From an uncultured Lachnoanaerobaculum sp. (lineage in GTDB: Bacteria; Bacillota; Clostridia; Lachnospirales; Lachnospiraceae): a stretch of 6,536 bases of DNA. Below, one piece after another: positions 5,779-6,536 of this stretch. The notes beneath the pieces are model-generated. The model saw nothing but the letters and a program-made list of their open reading frames with translations, was not told the DNA's origin and ran no database searches. The position numbers and the translations under genes were made by a program. Numbering within the stretch: the first letter of the stretch is position 1; each line of letters opens with the position of its first letter. The stretch covers positions 1 to 6,536 of the forward strand of contig CAKAQP010000131.1 of NCBI GenBank assembly GCA_916720285.1. Direction: 5' to 3'.

Positions 5779-5805
5779 GATTGTCGGATACATATATGTT
5801 ATATT
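5777..5805 (+). promoter_or_regulatory. Predicted crt promoter with extended -10
   Basis: TTGATT (5777-5782, 4/6) is followed after 17 bp by TATATT (5800-5805, 5/6). TG at 5797-5798 provides an extended -10 (TGnTATATT). The start site would be near 5812, leaving a leader of about 59 nt before the ATG at 5871. Confidence 0.6.
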
Positions 5806-5822
5806 TTTATCATATGGATTAA

Positions 5823-5847
5823 CATGTCAAACTTAATTTCTGACATG
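5823..5847. promoter_or_regulatory. Inverted repeat in the crt leader
   Basis: CATGTCA (5823-5829) and TGACATG (5841-5847) are perfect 7-bp arms with an 11-nt centre, lying between the predicted start site and the ribosome binding site. TGTCAA (5825-5830) can alternatively pair with TTGACA (5853-5858), which reaches the edge of the AAGGAGGTG ribosome binding site. Possible roles are a repressor operator just downstream of the start site or an RNA fold affecting translation. Confidence 0.45.
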
Positions 5848-5870
5848 CAATATTGACAAGGAGGTGTTTT

Positions 5871-6536
5871 ATGGGTTTTGTAAGGTTTGATACAGAAGGT
5901 GCTGTAGGTATTGTTACAATAAGCAGACCGAAGGCGCTCAATGCTTTGAACTCTGAAGTACTGGCTGAGCTTGATGCTTGCTTTGACAGTATTGACACTA
6001 ATACAATCAGAGCTGTCATTCTGACAGGAGAAGGAGATAAGTCTTTTGTAGCAGGTGCCGATATAGGTGAAATGAGCAAATTAAGCCCGGCGGAGGGTGA
6101 GGCTTTCGGTAAGAAGGGAAATGATGTATTCAGAAAGATAGAGACTTTCCCTGTTCCTGTTATAGCCGCTGTAAACGGATTTGCGCTTGGAGGAGGATGT
6201 GAGATCGCTATGAGTTGTGATATTCGTATATGCTCGGATAATGCGATGTTCGGTCAACCTGAAGTAGGACTTGGAATCACACCGGGATTTGGCGGAACAC
6301 AAAGACTTGCGAGAATAGTCGGCGTAGGAATGGCAAAGCAGTTGATTTATACAGCAAGAAATATAAAAGCTGATGAGGCGTTTAGAATAGGGCTTGTTAA
6401 CGCTGTATATTCACCGGAGGAACTTATGCCTGCCGCAAAAAAGATGGCGAATGCCATAGCACAAAACGCTCCTATAGCAGTTCGTGCATGTAAGAAAGCT
6501 ATCAATGAAGGACTTGATGCGAAGATGGATGATGCA
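5871..6536 (+). CDS. crt: Crotonase / 3-hydroxybutyryl-CoA dehydratase (3' end beyond window)
   Basis: The first 222 codons of an enoyl-CoA hydratase family protein are present; members are about 260 residues, so roughly 40 C-terminal residues are missing. It interconverts (S)-3-hydroxybutyryl-CoA and crotonyl-CoA in the butyrate pathway. Both hydratase acid/base residues are present: Glu111 in ALGGGCEIAMSCD and Glu131 in FGQPEVGLG. Oxyanion-hole residues would be Ala63 (AGADI, 61-65) and Gly108. The CoA-contact block RPKALNALN (19-27) and GGTQRL (141-146) also fit. Having both glutamates favours a hydratase over isomerase or decarboxylase branches of the superfamily. The ATG has AAGGAGGTG (5858-5866) upstream, and an in-frame stop at 5841-5843 rules out a longer start. 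It diverges from the thiolase operon. In related clostridia crt often leads an operon with hydroxybutyryl-CoA and butyryl-CoA dehydrogenase and Etf genes; those would lie to the right. Confidence 0.94.
   Translation, partial: MGFVRFDTEGAVGIVTISRPKALNALNSEVLAELDACFDSIDTNTIRAVILTGEGDKSFVAGADIGEMSKLSPAEGEAFGKKGNDVFRKIETFPVPVIAAVNGFALGGGCEIAMSCDIRICSDNAMFGQPEVGLGITPGFGGTQRLARIVGVGMAKQLIYTARNIKADEAFRIGLVNAVYSPEELMPAAKKMANAIAQNAPIAVRACKKAINEGLDAKMDDA

Larger units (their letters stand above)
5397..5870. other. Divergent AT-rich regulatory spacer between thiolase operon and crt
   Basis: This 474-bp spacer has no open frame with a ribosome binding site. Both flanking genes start outward from it, so it must hold both promoters. 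It contains inverted repeats at 5427-5462, 5618-5641 (AAAGAT-N12-ATCTTT), 5662-5676, 5758-5778 and 5823-5847. GACAAT or its complement occurs at 5427, 5457, 5712 and 5780. The middle (about 5520-5660) is mostly low-complexity A/T and I see nothing specific there beyond the AAAGAT dyad. Confidence 0.8.

Noticed and set aside
5555..5830. Additional Rex sites near thiolase and crt (TTTAAACAA near 5570, TTAACAT at 5819-5825)
   Set aside because: Only one half of the palindrome matches in each case; the other half has most positions wrong.
1..6536. CRISPR array, tRNA/rRNA, riboswitch, prophage or defence system
   Set aside because: No regularly spaced repeats, no recognisable structural RNA, no integrase or nuclease-like gene. 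All confident genes are metabolic or transport genes of known families.

Overview
The window is a short-chain fatty acid / acetoacetyl-CoA locus from a low-GC, anaerobic, butyrate-type Firmicute, most likely class Clostridia and plausibly Lachnospiraceae. This rests on AT-rich spacers, strong AGGAGG-type ribosome binding sites, sigma-A style promoters, U-tract terminators and clostridial-looking thiolase and crotonase sequences. Genus cannot be fixed from sequence alone.

Layout, left to right. Positions 1-325 hold no confident gene: there is a possible leftward gene start running off the left edge (1-39) and a good sigma-A promoter for the next gene. A Na+/Ca2+-exchanger-family membrane protein (326-1252, +) converges on an AtoE-type short-chain fatty acid transporter (1291-2658, -), with one bidirectional terminator between them. 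Next, all on the minus strand and read right to left, come acetyl-CoA C-acetyltransferase (4209-5396), CoA-transferase subunit A (3562-4212) and subunit B (2918-3562). Their coding regions overlap by 4 and 1 nt, so they form a tight translationally coupled operon. It ends in a 54-nt terminator hairpin (2836-2889), and atoE has its own promoter beyond it. A 474-bp AT-rich divergent spacer (5397-5870) separates the thiolase operon from a crotonase (crt, 5871 to the right edge, +), which is complete at its start and cut by the window end.

How the genes fit together: the thiolase interconverts two acetyl-CoA with acetoacetyl-CoA. The AtoDA-type CoA-transferase moves CoA between acyl-CoA and acetoacetate, acetate or butyrate. 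AtoE is expected to carry short-chain acids across the membrane. The crotonase interconverts 3-hydroxybutyryl-CoA and crotonyl-CoA further along the butyrate pathway. The thiolase/transferase/transporter set matches the content of the E. coli ato operon (atoDAEB), in a different order and split into two transcription units. The hydroxybutyryl-CoA and butyryl-CoA dehydrogenase and Etf genes needed for a full pathway are not in the window; they may follow crt.

I see no undescribed multi-gene system here; the genes are ordinary members of well-known families. The parts most worth a second look are regulatory: a Rex-like palindrome over the predicted atoE start site, a sequence element shared by the divergent thiolase and crt promoter regions, and several inverted repeats in the crt control region.
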